DNA from: Chloroflexota bacterium
GTDB lineage: Bacteria; Chloroflexota; Anaerolineae; Promineifilales; Promineifilaceae
Assembly: GCA_008501785.1 (NCBI GenBank)
Contig: QQUD01000121.1
Location: 1 to 6,749, forward strand
DNA: 6,749 bases
Reading direction: 5' to 3'
A model generated the notes under the pieces. That model had not been told where the DNA came from. It did no database searches and saw only the letters and a program-made list of their open reading frames with translations. Every line of letters starts with the position of its first letter. Positions within the stretch are counted from its first letter, which is position 1. Positions 1 through 5,415 of the stretch are shown here, piece after piece. The position numbers and the translations under genes were made by a program.

Positions 1-30
1 AATAACCACCAGCCACAGCCCAAACTTCTT

Positions 31-58
31 CCTTGCCCCTTGCCCTTTGCCCCTTTGC
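31..58. repeat. Degenerate heptanucleotide tandem repeat
   Basis: Four consecutive 7-nt units read CCTTGCC, CCTTGCC, CTTTGCC and CCTTTGC. They end directly before the stop codon of the xdhC-type gene (TCA at 60-62, minus strand). Short tandemly repeated heptamers of this kind (STRR sequences) are known from filamentous cyanobacteria. The same 7-nt periodicity returns at three other places in this window. The remaining bases 1-30 show no gene or site that I can support. Confidence 0.75.
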
Positions 59-59
59 A

Positions 60-1073
60 TCAATTTCTCGCCTGCACAACCTCTGCCAAAATAGAAAGCG
101 CAATTTCCTCAGGTGTCTTGGCCCCGATGTTGATACCGATGGGGCCATGAATTCGGTTGATTTGGGTATCGTCGAAGCCGTAGCTGCGTAGTCGCTCGAT
201 GCGCTGGGCGTGGGTTTTGCGGCTGCCAAGTGCGCCGATGTAAAACACGGGTGAATTGAGAATGGATTTGAGTGCGGGGTCGTCGATTTTGGGGTCGTGG
301 GTGAGTAAGCAAACGGCCGTTTCCAGCGTCAACTCAATGTCAGCAAACGCTTTGTCCGGCCATGCTTGAATTAGTTGGTCAACGTGTGGGAAGCGGCTGT
401 CGCTGCCAAAAGCACGTCGCGGGTCGATGACGATGGTGCGGAATCCGATGGTTTGGGCCATGCTGGTGAGCGCAATGGCGATATGAACGCCACCGACCAT
501 CACTAGTTTTTGTGAGGGGCGCACGGTGTCGATGAAGATTTCGACGTCTTTGGTAAGCTGGACGCGGTGGGGGAAAACGGCCGTTTTCTCTGCCATCATC
601 GCCGCTTCATCTAGCGCCAGACTTCCTAGAGACCCGAGTTTGTCTCCGGCACGGCTCACAGCCAATTTGCGGCCCAACAGCGCTTCTGGCCCACGAATGA
701 CGGTCATTGCGGCCCCTGCTGCATCGTGCTCAATCAAATTTTGCATGAAATGAAAGATGTCACTGTGCAGCGGCTCGACAAAAATCTCAATGGTGCCGCC
801 ACATGCCAGCCCAACTTCCCAGGCGGTATCGTCGGCTACACCGAAATGAAGGAGAGACGGCCGTTTTGTTTCCAACACCTCAAGTCCTTCATCATAAACA
901 GCGCCTTCCACACAGCCGCCGCTAACCGAGCCGCTGATCTCGTTCTCTGGTGTCAGCGCCATTTTTGCACCCACCTTGCGCGGCGATGATCCCCAGGTTT
1001 GAATGACCGTAGCGATGGCGATGGGTTTATTGTGTTTTTGCCATTTTTGGATGTCTGAAATGACTTCTTTCAT
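60..1073 (-). CDS. xdhC: XdhC/CoxI-family molybdenum-hydroxylase maturation factor
   Basis: The product has 337 residues. XdhC-type proteins bind molybdenum cofactor, promote its sulfuration and deliver it to xanthine dehydrogenase or related molybdenum hydroxylases; CoxF/CoxI homologues sit in CO dehydrogenase clusters. The N-terminal XdhC_CoxI domain shows GSSPR at 28-32, GAKM at 35-38 and SGGCVEG at 51-57, with GLACGG at 88-93. The C-terminal Rossmann-type XdhC_C domain (about 188-332) shows MVGGVHIA at 192-199, IDPRR at 216-220, LLTHD at 256-260, GALGSR at 280-285 and the family signature HGPIGINIGAKTPEEIALSI at 309-328. Both domains are complete and the length is usual for the two-domain form. 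The ATG at 1073 is preceded by AAGAAGG about 7 nt upstream. It is the last of six minus-strand genes, 200 bp after the hypothetical gene. The target enzyme is not in the window, so the exact partner is unknown. The gene carries three ACGGCCGT palindromes (313, 577, 857). Confidence 0.93.
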   Translation of the reverse strand: MKEVISDIQKWQKHNKPIAIATVIQTWGSSPRKVGAKMALTPENEISGSVSGGCVEGAVYDEGLEVLETKRPSLLHFGVADDTAWEVGLACGGTIEIFVEPLHSDIFHFMQNLIEHDAAGAAMTVIRGPEALLGRKLAVSRAGDKLGSLGSLALDEAAMMAEKTAVFPHRVQLTKDVEIFIDTVRPSQKLVMVGGVHIAIALTSMAQTIGFRTIVIDPRRAFGSDSRFPHVDQLIQAWPDKAFADIELTLETAVCLLTHDPKIDDPALKSILNSPVFYIGALGSRKTHAQRIERLRSYGFDDTQINRIHGPIGINIGAKTPEEIALSILAEVVQARN

Positions 1074-1110
1074 CTTTTTCCCTTCTTAAAATTAACACAG
1101 AATACGTTTT

Positions 1111-1182
1111 GTAAGGGTGGGGCAATCGGGGAGATTGTGGACTAAAGCAAATAGCATTGTCTCCCGATTGCCTCACCCCTAC
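1111..1182. repeat. Imperfect inverted repeat, possible small mobile or structural element
   Basis: The left arm 1111-1134 pairs with the right arm 1160-1182 around a 25-nt loop. There is one mismatch (1114/1179), one G-T wobble (1120/1173) and one bulged G (1131). Short outer sequences AATAC (1101-1105) and GTATT (1194-1198) are also inverted, so the element could extend to about 98 bp. It fills most of the gap between the hypothetical gene and the xdhC-type gene. There is no T-tract after either arm, so it is not a typical intrinsic terminator. A non-autonomous MITE/REP-like repeat or an mRNA-processing hairpin are the alternatives. The rest of this gap (1074-1110 and 1183-1273) shows no gene that I can support. 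Confidence 0.7.
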
Positions 1183-1273
1183 GCATTTAATTTGTATTGA
1201 AAATGTGCTTCATGGACTTTGCGAATACGATAGAGTATATCAACCCAAGAAATCCCGTCCATATAATGTTTGC

Positions 1274-1717
1274 CTATGGTTCTGTTATATTTTGAACTGA
1301 GTTGACTGATATGTTTTGAATGATTTCATCTTCTGTAACATTGAAATCGGGGCAAGTTGGCCATGTTCCGTAAATGTTGACGTACAGTTCGAGGCCCGAA
1401 TTAAACTTGATACGATACTCGTAAAGACCCGCTAAATTATCAATATATGTGACTGTATATTGTTCTGATAGCTCGGGTTGGAGTTCAAGCATCATTGCTG
1501 CAACAGGTTCGTTGCTAGTGGCTAACAAAGTTTCTTCGTCTTGATTAATAGCTGCTTTTACAAAGCGGCTGATGAGTTGGTCCCGAGCTGACTCTGGCAC
1601 ATATCCACTGAGAAAATCAATGCATTGCCCATAGGGTGAAGTGAGAAAAATGAGGCAGCTACAAATGATGACGATGATTGAAATAAATAAAATGAGCAGG
1701 ATTTTTTTAGATTTCAT
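1274..1717 (-). CDS. Small membrane-anchored hypothetical protein
   Basis: I do not recognise this 147-residue protein. Residues 2-5 are basic (KSKK), followed by a strongly hydrophobic segment at about 6-26, so it is probably an uncleaved signal anchor or signal peptide with the rest exported. Cys19 and Cys21 lie in the hydrophobic stretch, but ICSC does not fit a good lipobox, so a lipoprotein is possible rather than likely. The exported part has Cys32 and Cys122, which could form a disulfide, and is acidic towards the C terminus. The segment at about 87-116 reads like alternating beta strands (YTVTYI, YEYRIKF, LELYVNIY). The start ATG at 1717 has AGAGGAG just upstream, with tight spacing. 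It begins 21 bp after nth and is probably co-transcribed. The DNA looks more AT-rich than its neighbours and lacks the ACGGCCGT motif, which hints at accessory origin. Confidence 0.7.
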   Translation of the reverse strand: MKSKKILLILFISIIVIICSCLIFLTSPYGQCIDFLSGYVPESARDQLISRFVKAAINQDEETLLATSNEPVAAMMLELQPELSEQYTVTYIDNLAGLYEYRIKFNSGLELYVNIYGTWPTCPDFNVTEDEIIQNISVNSVQNITEP

Positions 1718-1738
1718 GGCTCCTCTAAAGCATGTTGA

Positions 1739-2398
1739 TTAACGAAAACTGGTCACGCCAATGCGGGGGCATTGGGTGTTGAGTGGGCAGGTACTGCATT
1801 TTGGGCGAGGACCGGTGCAGATATGCTTGCCGAAGGGGACCAGCAGCCGGTTGATTTCGATCCAGTAGCGGTTGGGTAAGGTGGTGGTGAGGGCGTTCAT
1901 TGATTTTTCGGGTGTGGTGGTGGCGATGTAGCCCCAGCGATTGGCGATGCGATGGACGTGGATATCGACACTGATGAACTGCTCGCCACAAGCAATGCCT
2001 AAAGCGAGATTGGCGCATTTAGGACCCACGCCTTTGAATGAGAGGATGAGGTCGCGGTCGCAGGGCAGTTCGCCGCTGAAGTCGTTGACGAGTTGGGTGG
2101 CGATGGCGTGAATTTGGGCGGCCTTACGTTCGTGGAAGCTGACGGTTTTGATGAGGTTGTCGATGCCTTGGATGCCGAGTGCTTGCATGGCGGCAGGGGT
2201 GCGGGCTTGGGCGTAGAGGCGGCGGGCGGTAGGCAGCACGACTTCGTCGCGGGTGCGGATGGAGAGTATGCAGCCGATGAGCTGTTCGAAGGGGGTGGTG
2301 AATCCTTCTTCGTGCAGTTCGAACATGGCGGCTTTGGGAAACGGCCGTACCGCTTTTTCTACTACCTTCATCGCATGATCAATTTCGAATGCGTTCAT
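1739..2398 (-). CDS. nth: Endonuclease III, DNA glycosylase/AP lyase with [4Fe-4S] cluster
   Basis: This 219-residue protein is full length for the family (E. coli Nth is 211). Endonuclease III removes oxidised pyrimidines from DNA and nicks the abasic site in base excision repair. The helix-hairpin-helix with the catalytic lysine is at 119-134 (GVGPKCAN, Lys127, matching E. coli Lys120). The catalytic aspartate is Asp145 in VDIHVHR (E. coli Asp138). The iron-sulfur ligands are Cys194, Cys201, Cys204 and Cys210 in the exact C-x6-C-x2-C-x5-C spacing. One oddity is that the usual LSAQ.TD motif reads LSIRTRD (45-51), with Arg48 at the position of E. coli Gln41, a residue that contacts DNA. The start ATG at 2398 has the ribosome site AGAGGT 5-6 nt upstream. 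It lies 14 bp after the CoxE-like gene and 21 bp before the hypothetical gene, so it is probably read as part of the same operon. Confidence 0.95.
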   Translation of the reverse strand: MNAFEIDHAMKVVEKAVRPFPKAAMFELHEEGFTTPFEQLIGCILSIRTRDEVVLPTARRLYAQARTPAAMQALGIQGIDNLIKTVSFHERKAAQIHAIATQLVNDFSGELPCDRDLILSFKGVGPKCANLALGIACGEQFISVDIHVHRIANRWGYIATTTPEKSMNALTTTLPNRYWIEINRLLVPFGKHICTGPRPKCSTCPLNTQCPRIGVTSFR

Positions 2399-2412
2399 AG
2401 TTGACCTCTAAT

Positions 2413-3624
2413 TTAAGAATTAATCCCACGGACGGAAGAGATCGCGCACGTTTCTTTTTTCTGTCTCTGTCTCTGCCTCTGTTTATTTCCCACCAATCCT
2501 GCTAAATGTTCGGCCAGGTCTTCGAGGCTGGCTAGGTTGTGGACGGGAAGGAAGTCGTCGATGTGGGGCAGGGCGGTTTGCATACCGCGTGTGAGTGGTT
2601 CGTAGTTTGGGGAGCCGAGTAAGGGGTTGAGCCAGATGAGCCGGTGGCAGCTGCGGTGCAGGCGGCCGATTTCGCGTTTGAGTAAGTCGGGGTCGCCTCT
2701 GTCCCAGCCATCGCTGATCAGCAGGACGACGGCACCACGACCCAGCACACGCCGCCCCCAGTCGTAGTTGAATGTTTTTAGGGCTGCGCCGATGCGGGTG
2801 CCGCCGGACCAGTCGGTGACTTGGCGGGAAATGTCGGCGAGCGCCCGATCTAGTTCGCGGCTGTGGAGTTGACGAGTGATGTGGGTCAGGTGGGTGCTGA
2901 AGACGAATGCTTCGACGTTTTGGGTGAGGCCAGCGGCCAGACTGTAGATGAATTGTAGCAGCAGTCTCGTGTATGGTTCCATGGAGCCGCTGATGTCGGC
3001 GAGGATGATAAGCGGGCGTGGTTTGAATTTTGGTGTGCGGCGCGGCCATTCGAGCAGTTCGCCACCGGTGCGTAGGGTTTGGCGGAAGGTGCGGCGCAGG
3101 TCGAGGTGGTTTCCGTTTCCCCCTTTATGCCGTCGTGTGCGCCGCAGTCCTAATTCCCACACCAGTTCGGCCATGAACTGTTTTAGCGATTTGGCTTCGT
3201 CGGCAGTCAGTTCGCTGAAATCTTTGTGACGAAGAATTTCGCGCTGGCTGTAGGTGTGGGTGGCTTTGATGATTAGTTGAGCGAGATTGTTGTCGTTGGG
3301 TTGCGGCAGATTGGGTGGTGTGAATTGTGGAGAAGTGGGGGTGGGAAACGGCCGTTTCATCAACCCAAACGGAATCGATGTGCCATCAGGCTTGCGCCAA
3401 AAAAGCTCAAACGCTTGGTCAAAAAGCGGCAAATCTTCATGCTGGTGGACTAGTAAGCTGCGAGTTGTGTAATAAAAATCAGACTTGCGCCCAATCTCCA
3501 CAAATTGCAGTGCATTTACCAAATCGATTATGCGACCTGGATTTATGTCCATGCCTAATGCACGGAGTAAACGTCCGAATAGGAGGAGGTTTTGGAGGAG
3601 GTGACCGGAGTTGGAGGTAGACAT
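2413..3624 (-). CDS. coxE: CoxE-like VWA domain protein
   Basis: This 403-residue protein resembles the VWA_CoxE family, metal-binding partners of CoxD-type AAA+ ATPases. In CO-oxidising bacteria CoxD and CoxE act in assembly of the metal site of the molybdenum hydroxylase. The N-terminal half (1-200) includes a family-typical helical start and a basic stretch at 161-167. The VWA domain (about 203-375) has a complete MIDAS: Asp210-x-Ser212-x-Ser214 in DISGSM, Thr276 in WSGGTRIG, and Asp305 in LISDGWD. I chose the ATG at 3624 because the protein from there starts like the family. The in-frame extension to 3678 adds 18 residues that are only translated repeat (SQFII twice). No clear ribosome site precedes 3624, so reinitiation after coxD is possible. 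The last ~23 residues (QRQRQRQKK onward) come from a hexanucleotide repeat and look non-native. One ACGGCCGT copy lies at 3348. Confidence 0.9.
   Translation of the reverse strand: MSTSNSGHLLQNLLLFGRLLRALGMDINPGRIIDLVNALQFVEIGRKSDFYYTTRSLLVHQHEDLPLFDQAFELFWRKPDGTSIPFGLMKRPFPTPTSPQFTPPNLPQPNDNNLAQLIIKATHTYSQREILRHKDFSELTADEAKSLKQFMAELVWELGLRRTRRHKGGNGNHLDLRRTFRQTLRTGGELLEWPRRTPKFKPRPLIILADISGSMEPYTRLLLQFIYSLAAGLTQNVEAFVFSTHLTHITRQLHSRELDRALADISRQVTDWSGGTRIGAALKTFNYDWGRRVLGRGAVVLLISDGWDRGDPDLLKREIGRLHRSCHRLIWLNPLLGSPNYEPLTRGMQTALPHIDDFLPVHNLASLEDLAEHLAGLVGNKQRQRQRQKKETCAISSVRGINS
2461..2484. repeat. Hexanucleotide tandem repeat in the coxE 3' end
   Basis: Four 6-nt units read CTGTCT, CTGTCT, CTGCCT and CTGTTT on the plus strand. 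On the coding strand they give the alternating Gln-Arg run QRQRQRQ near the C terminus of the CoxE-like protein. Because the unit is 6 nt, copy-number change keeps the frame and only lengthens or shortens a basic tail. Confidence 0.7.
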
Positions 3625-3627
3625 AAA

Positions 3628-3714
3628 AATAATGAATTGTGAATTGTGAATAATGAATTGTGAAGTTGGGGAGTTCATTCACCATTCACAATTCGTTATT
3701 CACAATTCATTATT
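3628..3714. repeat. Heptad-based inverted repeat between coxD and coxE
   Basis: Two 16-nt copies of AATAATGAATTGTGAA (3628-3643 and 3649-3664) face inverted copies at 3699-3714 (perfect) and 3685-3700 (one mismatch). The left side is built from 7-nt units (AATAATG, AATTGTG, AATTGTG, AATAATG, AATTGTG at 3628-3662). The right side also has heptad periodicity (CATTCAC twice at 3676-3689, then TATTCAC, AATTCAT). The element covers the coxD stop codon (3710-3712) and ends 3 bp before the chosen coxE start (3624). Transcribed, it can form a long two-part hairpin between the two reading frames. No T-tract follows, so a classical terminator is unlikely. An effect on mRNA stability or on the coxD:coxE ratio is inference. 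Confidence 0.85.
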
Positions 3715-4606
3715 TGCTTCTGATTCTTTCCAAAATATTTTTTGCTGTGCCATCTGAAACTAGTGTAATGTCGTCCTGGTATTTGAGAATCACGCCGAGG
3801 GTGTCTTGGACGATTTCGAGGGTGAGGGCTTGTTGGTCGAGGGCGATTAGTGCTCTTGTCCAGTCGAGTGTTTCGGCGATACCGGGGAGTTTGTAAAGGT
3901 CTATGTGGCGCAGTTCTTGGATGAAGGCGGTGACTTCGTTTGCCAGTTGGGTAGGTGCGTGGGGCAGTTTGGCATGGACGATGGCGACTTCCTTTTCGAA
4001 GGTGGGATAATCGATCCAGTAGTAGAGGCAGCGGCGCTTGAGGGCGTCGTGGATTTCGCGGGTGCGGTTGGAGGTGAGGATGACGATGGGCGGCTGTTTT
4101 GCTGTGATTGTACCAATTTCGGGAATGGTGATTTGGAAGTCGGAGAGCAGTTCGAGCAGGAATGCTTCGAATTCGTCATCGCTGCGGTCGAGTTCGTCGA
4201 TGAGGAGGACGGGAACGGCCGTTTCTCCCTCTTCCCGTGTATGACGAATGGCTTGCAGTAACGGCCGTTCCAACAAAAAGTTCGGCCCAAACAGTTCGGC
4301 ATCTTGCGCCTGTTCGCCGCGAGATTCTAGCAGGCGAATATGCAGCATTTGGCGCGTGTAGTTCCATTCGTAAACGGCGTGGTTTACATCAAGCCCTTCG
4401 TAACATTGCAGGCGAATTAGCTTTGTGTTGAGTAATTTGGCCAGCACTTTGGCCACTTCGGTTTTGCCGACGCCCGGTTCTCCTTCGAGGAAGAGGGGGC
4501 GTTGTAGTTTGAGGGATAGGAAAACGGCCGTTGCCAATCCACGATCCGCCACATAATTTTGTGCTTGCAGGGAAGTTTGCAGTTGGTCAATTGATTCAAT
4601 TTGCAT
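3710..4606 (-). CDS. coxD: CoxD-like MoxR-family AAA+ ATPase
   Basis: This 298-residue protein is a MoxR-type AAA+ ATPase of the CoxD kind, an ATP-driven chaperone for maturing molybdenum hydroxylases together with the VWA protein encoded next to it. Walker A is GEPGVGKT at 42-49, followed by a region typical of CoxD relatives (LIRLQCYEGLD at 63-73, AVYEWNYTRQ at 77-86). Walker B is VLLIDELD at 133-140, sensor 1 is Asn180 in LTSN, the arginine-finger region is KRRCLYYW at 190-197, and the sensor 2 region is ETLDWTRAL at 245-253 with Arg251. All ATPase elements are present. The start ATG at 4606 lies 5 bp after the stop of the Uma2 gene and has no clear ribosome site, which suggests translational coupling. 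Three ACGGCCGT copies fall in this gene (4215, 4261, 4524); the first two are 46 bp apart. The stop codon lies inside an inverted repeat shared with the coxE leader. Confidence 0.93.
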   Translation of the reverse strand: MQIESIDQLQTSLQAQNYVADRGLATAVFLSLKLQRPLFLEGEPGVGKTEVAKVLAKLLNTKLIRLQCYEGLDVNHAVYEWNYTRQMLHIRLLESRGEQAQDAELFGPNFLLERPLLQAIRHTREEGETAVPVLLIDELDRSDDEFEAFLLELLSDFQITIPEIGTITAKQPPIVILTSNRTREIHDALKRRCLYYWIDYPTFEKEVAIVHAKLPHAPTQLANEVTAFIQELRHIDLYKLPGIAETLDWTRALIALDQQALTLEIVQDTLGVILKYQDDITLVSDGTAKNILERIRSK

Positions 4607-4611
4607 AGGGA

Positions 4612-5319
4612 TTAATGATTGCTCAAGAGATCGTACAATGCTTGATACGTTTCTTTCGCTTTCGGTGAGAGCGATTCGACTGTGGTCATGATTTCAGCCA
4701 GCGCCAGTTGGGGATTTGGCAAGGGGGATTCCCACAACCAGGCTAATTTTAGCCAGAAGTCTGGCAAAACGGTTGAATGATACACGCCGTCTTCACTGAT
4801 TGGCGCAGAGACGTAAGCGCCATTTTCATCTAAAAGGTAAAAATCGGCTTGTTGTTGGTGTTGGCGGGGGTCAATAATCCAATATTCGTGCACACCAGCC
4901 TGCTCGTATTGGGTCAGTTTGCGTACCCGATCTTCAACCACACTGCTTGTAGACACAATCTCGATGATCAGATCAGGACCACCTTGAAAGCGTTGAGGGG
5001 TGAGATTTGACAGATTTTCTTGACTGATAAAAAGAATATCTGGCTCACGAGAAGGGCCATCAGGCCAAAGTTTTACTTCAAAAGGTGCAAAGCGCAAGAT
5101 ACCTAAGCTGAAATAGCTAATAAACGAATCAATAAGCACACTTAAAAAACGAGCAATGTCTTGGTGATAATCCATTGGCGGCATGTATGTGATGACCTCC
5201 CCGTCTACCCATTCTATGATTTGAGATTCCCCGGCCATATCCAGGTACGTTTGATAATCTGTTTTTTGGCGCTTTGGTGTGGATGAGTGTGCGGAGGGTT
5301 GCGCTTCTGGTAACATCAT
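4612..5319 (-). CDS. Uma2-family (DUF820) PD-(D/E)XK nuclease-like protein
   Basis: This 235-residue protein matches the Uma2 family, a group with a restriction-endonuclease-like fold that is greatly expanded in cyanobacteria and Chloroflexota and has no settled role. The core motifs are intact: REPDILFIS at 91-99 with Asp94, PDLIIEIVS at 115-123 with Glu120, Lys134 in the following helix, and the AGVHEYWIIDP block at 141-151. A complete active site means nuclease activity is possible. Of two adjacent ATG codons, the first (5319) is better spaced from AGGA, 8 nt upstream. It is the first gene of the minus-strand unit and ends 5 bp before coxD. It has no ACGGCCGT copy, unlike most neighbours, which agrees with a mobile or accessory history. 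A functional link to coxD/coxE is not established. Confidence 0.88.
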   Translation of the reverse strand: MMLPEAQPSAHSSTPKRQKTDYQTYLDMAGESQIIEWVDGEVITYMPPMDYHQDIARFLSVLIDSFISYFSLGILRFAPFEVKLWPDGPSREPDILFISQENLSNLTPQRFQGGPDLIIEIVSTSSVVEDRVRKLTQYEQAGVHEYWIIDPRQHQQQADFYLLDENGAYVSAPISEDGVYHSTVLPDFWLKLAWLWESPLPNPQLALAEIMTTVESLSPKAKETYQALYDLLSNH

Positions 5320-5336
5320 GTTTTTTGTCCTGGGAT

Positions 5337-5361
5337 AACAAAGCGCTGCAAACGTTTTGTT
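5337..5361. promoter_or_regulatory. Dyad-symmetric site, candidate operator
   Basis: AACAAAGCG (5337-5345) and CGTTTTGTT (5353-5361) form an inverted repeat with one mismatch around a 7-bp centre. The 25-bp dyad lies in the predicted leader of the Uma2 gene and directly abuts the proposed -35 of the EamA promoter. A bound repressor there could affect both directions. The symmetry is visible; the operator role is inference. Confidence 0.4.
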
Positions 5362-5390
5362 TTCTCACTGGTCTGATTTAGGCGTATTAT
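5362..5390 (+). promoter_or_regulatory. Candidate sigma-70-type promoter of the EamA gene
   Basis: A -35-like TTCTCA (5362-5367, 4 of 6 to consensus) and a -10-like TATTAT (5385-5390, 5 of 6) are separated by 17 bp. Transcription would start near 5397, giving a leader of about 19 nt before the ATG at 5416. This argues against use of the in-frame TTG at 5398. Confidence 0.5.
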
Positions 5391-5394
5391 AACA
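5386..5394 (-). promoter_or_regulatory. Candidate extended -10 promoter of the Uma2-coxD-coxE unit
   Basis: On the minus strand the sequence is TGTTATAAT, a perfect TATAAT with the TGn extension. No good -35 lies at the expected distance, as is common for extended -10 promoters. It overlaps the -10 of the opposing EamA promoter almost completely, so the two could be mutually exclusive. A start near 5379 would give a leader of about 60 nt. Confidence 0.5.
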
Positions 5395-5406
5395 CGGTTG
5401 AGAAAC

Positions 5407-5410
5407 GGAG
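5407..5410 (+). promoter_or_regulatory. Ribosome binding site deciding the EamA start
   Basis: GGAG lies 5 nt before the ATG at 5416 and downstream of the alternative TTG at 5398. It therefore supports the ATG as the start. Confidence 0.65.
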
Positions 5411-5415
5411 CGGTT

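Noticed and set aside
1111..1182. Intrinsic terminator of the hypothetical gene
   Set aside because: The stem is long with a 25-nt loop and no T-tract follows on either strand.
1179..1262. 27-codon open frame on the minus strand after the hypothetical gene
   Set aside because: It has no good ribosome site, overlaps the inverted repeat, and resembles nothing I recognise. Chance or a gene remnant is as likely as a real small protein.
2483..3049. 188-codon open frame on the minus strand, rich in Pro, Arg and His
   Set aside because: It is an out-of-frame shadow of the coxE gene. Its composition is that of a frameshifted reading and no domain is visible.
3625..3678. N-terminal extension of coxE starting at the ATG at 3678
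   Set aside because: The 18 extra residues are a translation of the repeat (SQFII twice). The family-like sequence begins at the ATG at 3624.
3628..3714. CRISPR-like repeat array
   Set aside because: Units are 7 or 16 nt with no unique spacers of constant length, and no cas gene is nearby. It is an inverted tandem repeat.
3905..4261. 118-codon plus-strand open frame antisense to coxD
   Set aside because: It is the complement of a clear AAA+ gene, acidic and Gly-rich as expected for an antisense shadow, with no supporting start signal or domain.
5398..5415. TTG start for the EamA transporter six codons upstream
   Set aside because: The ribosome site GGAG lies between the TTG and the ATG at 5416, and the predicted transcription start is next to the TTG.
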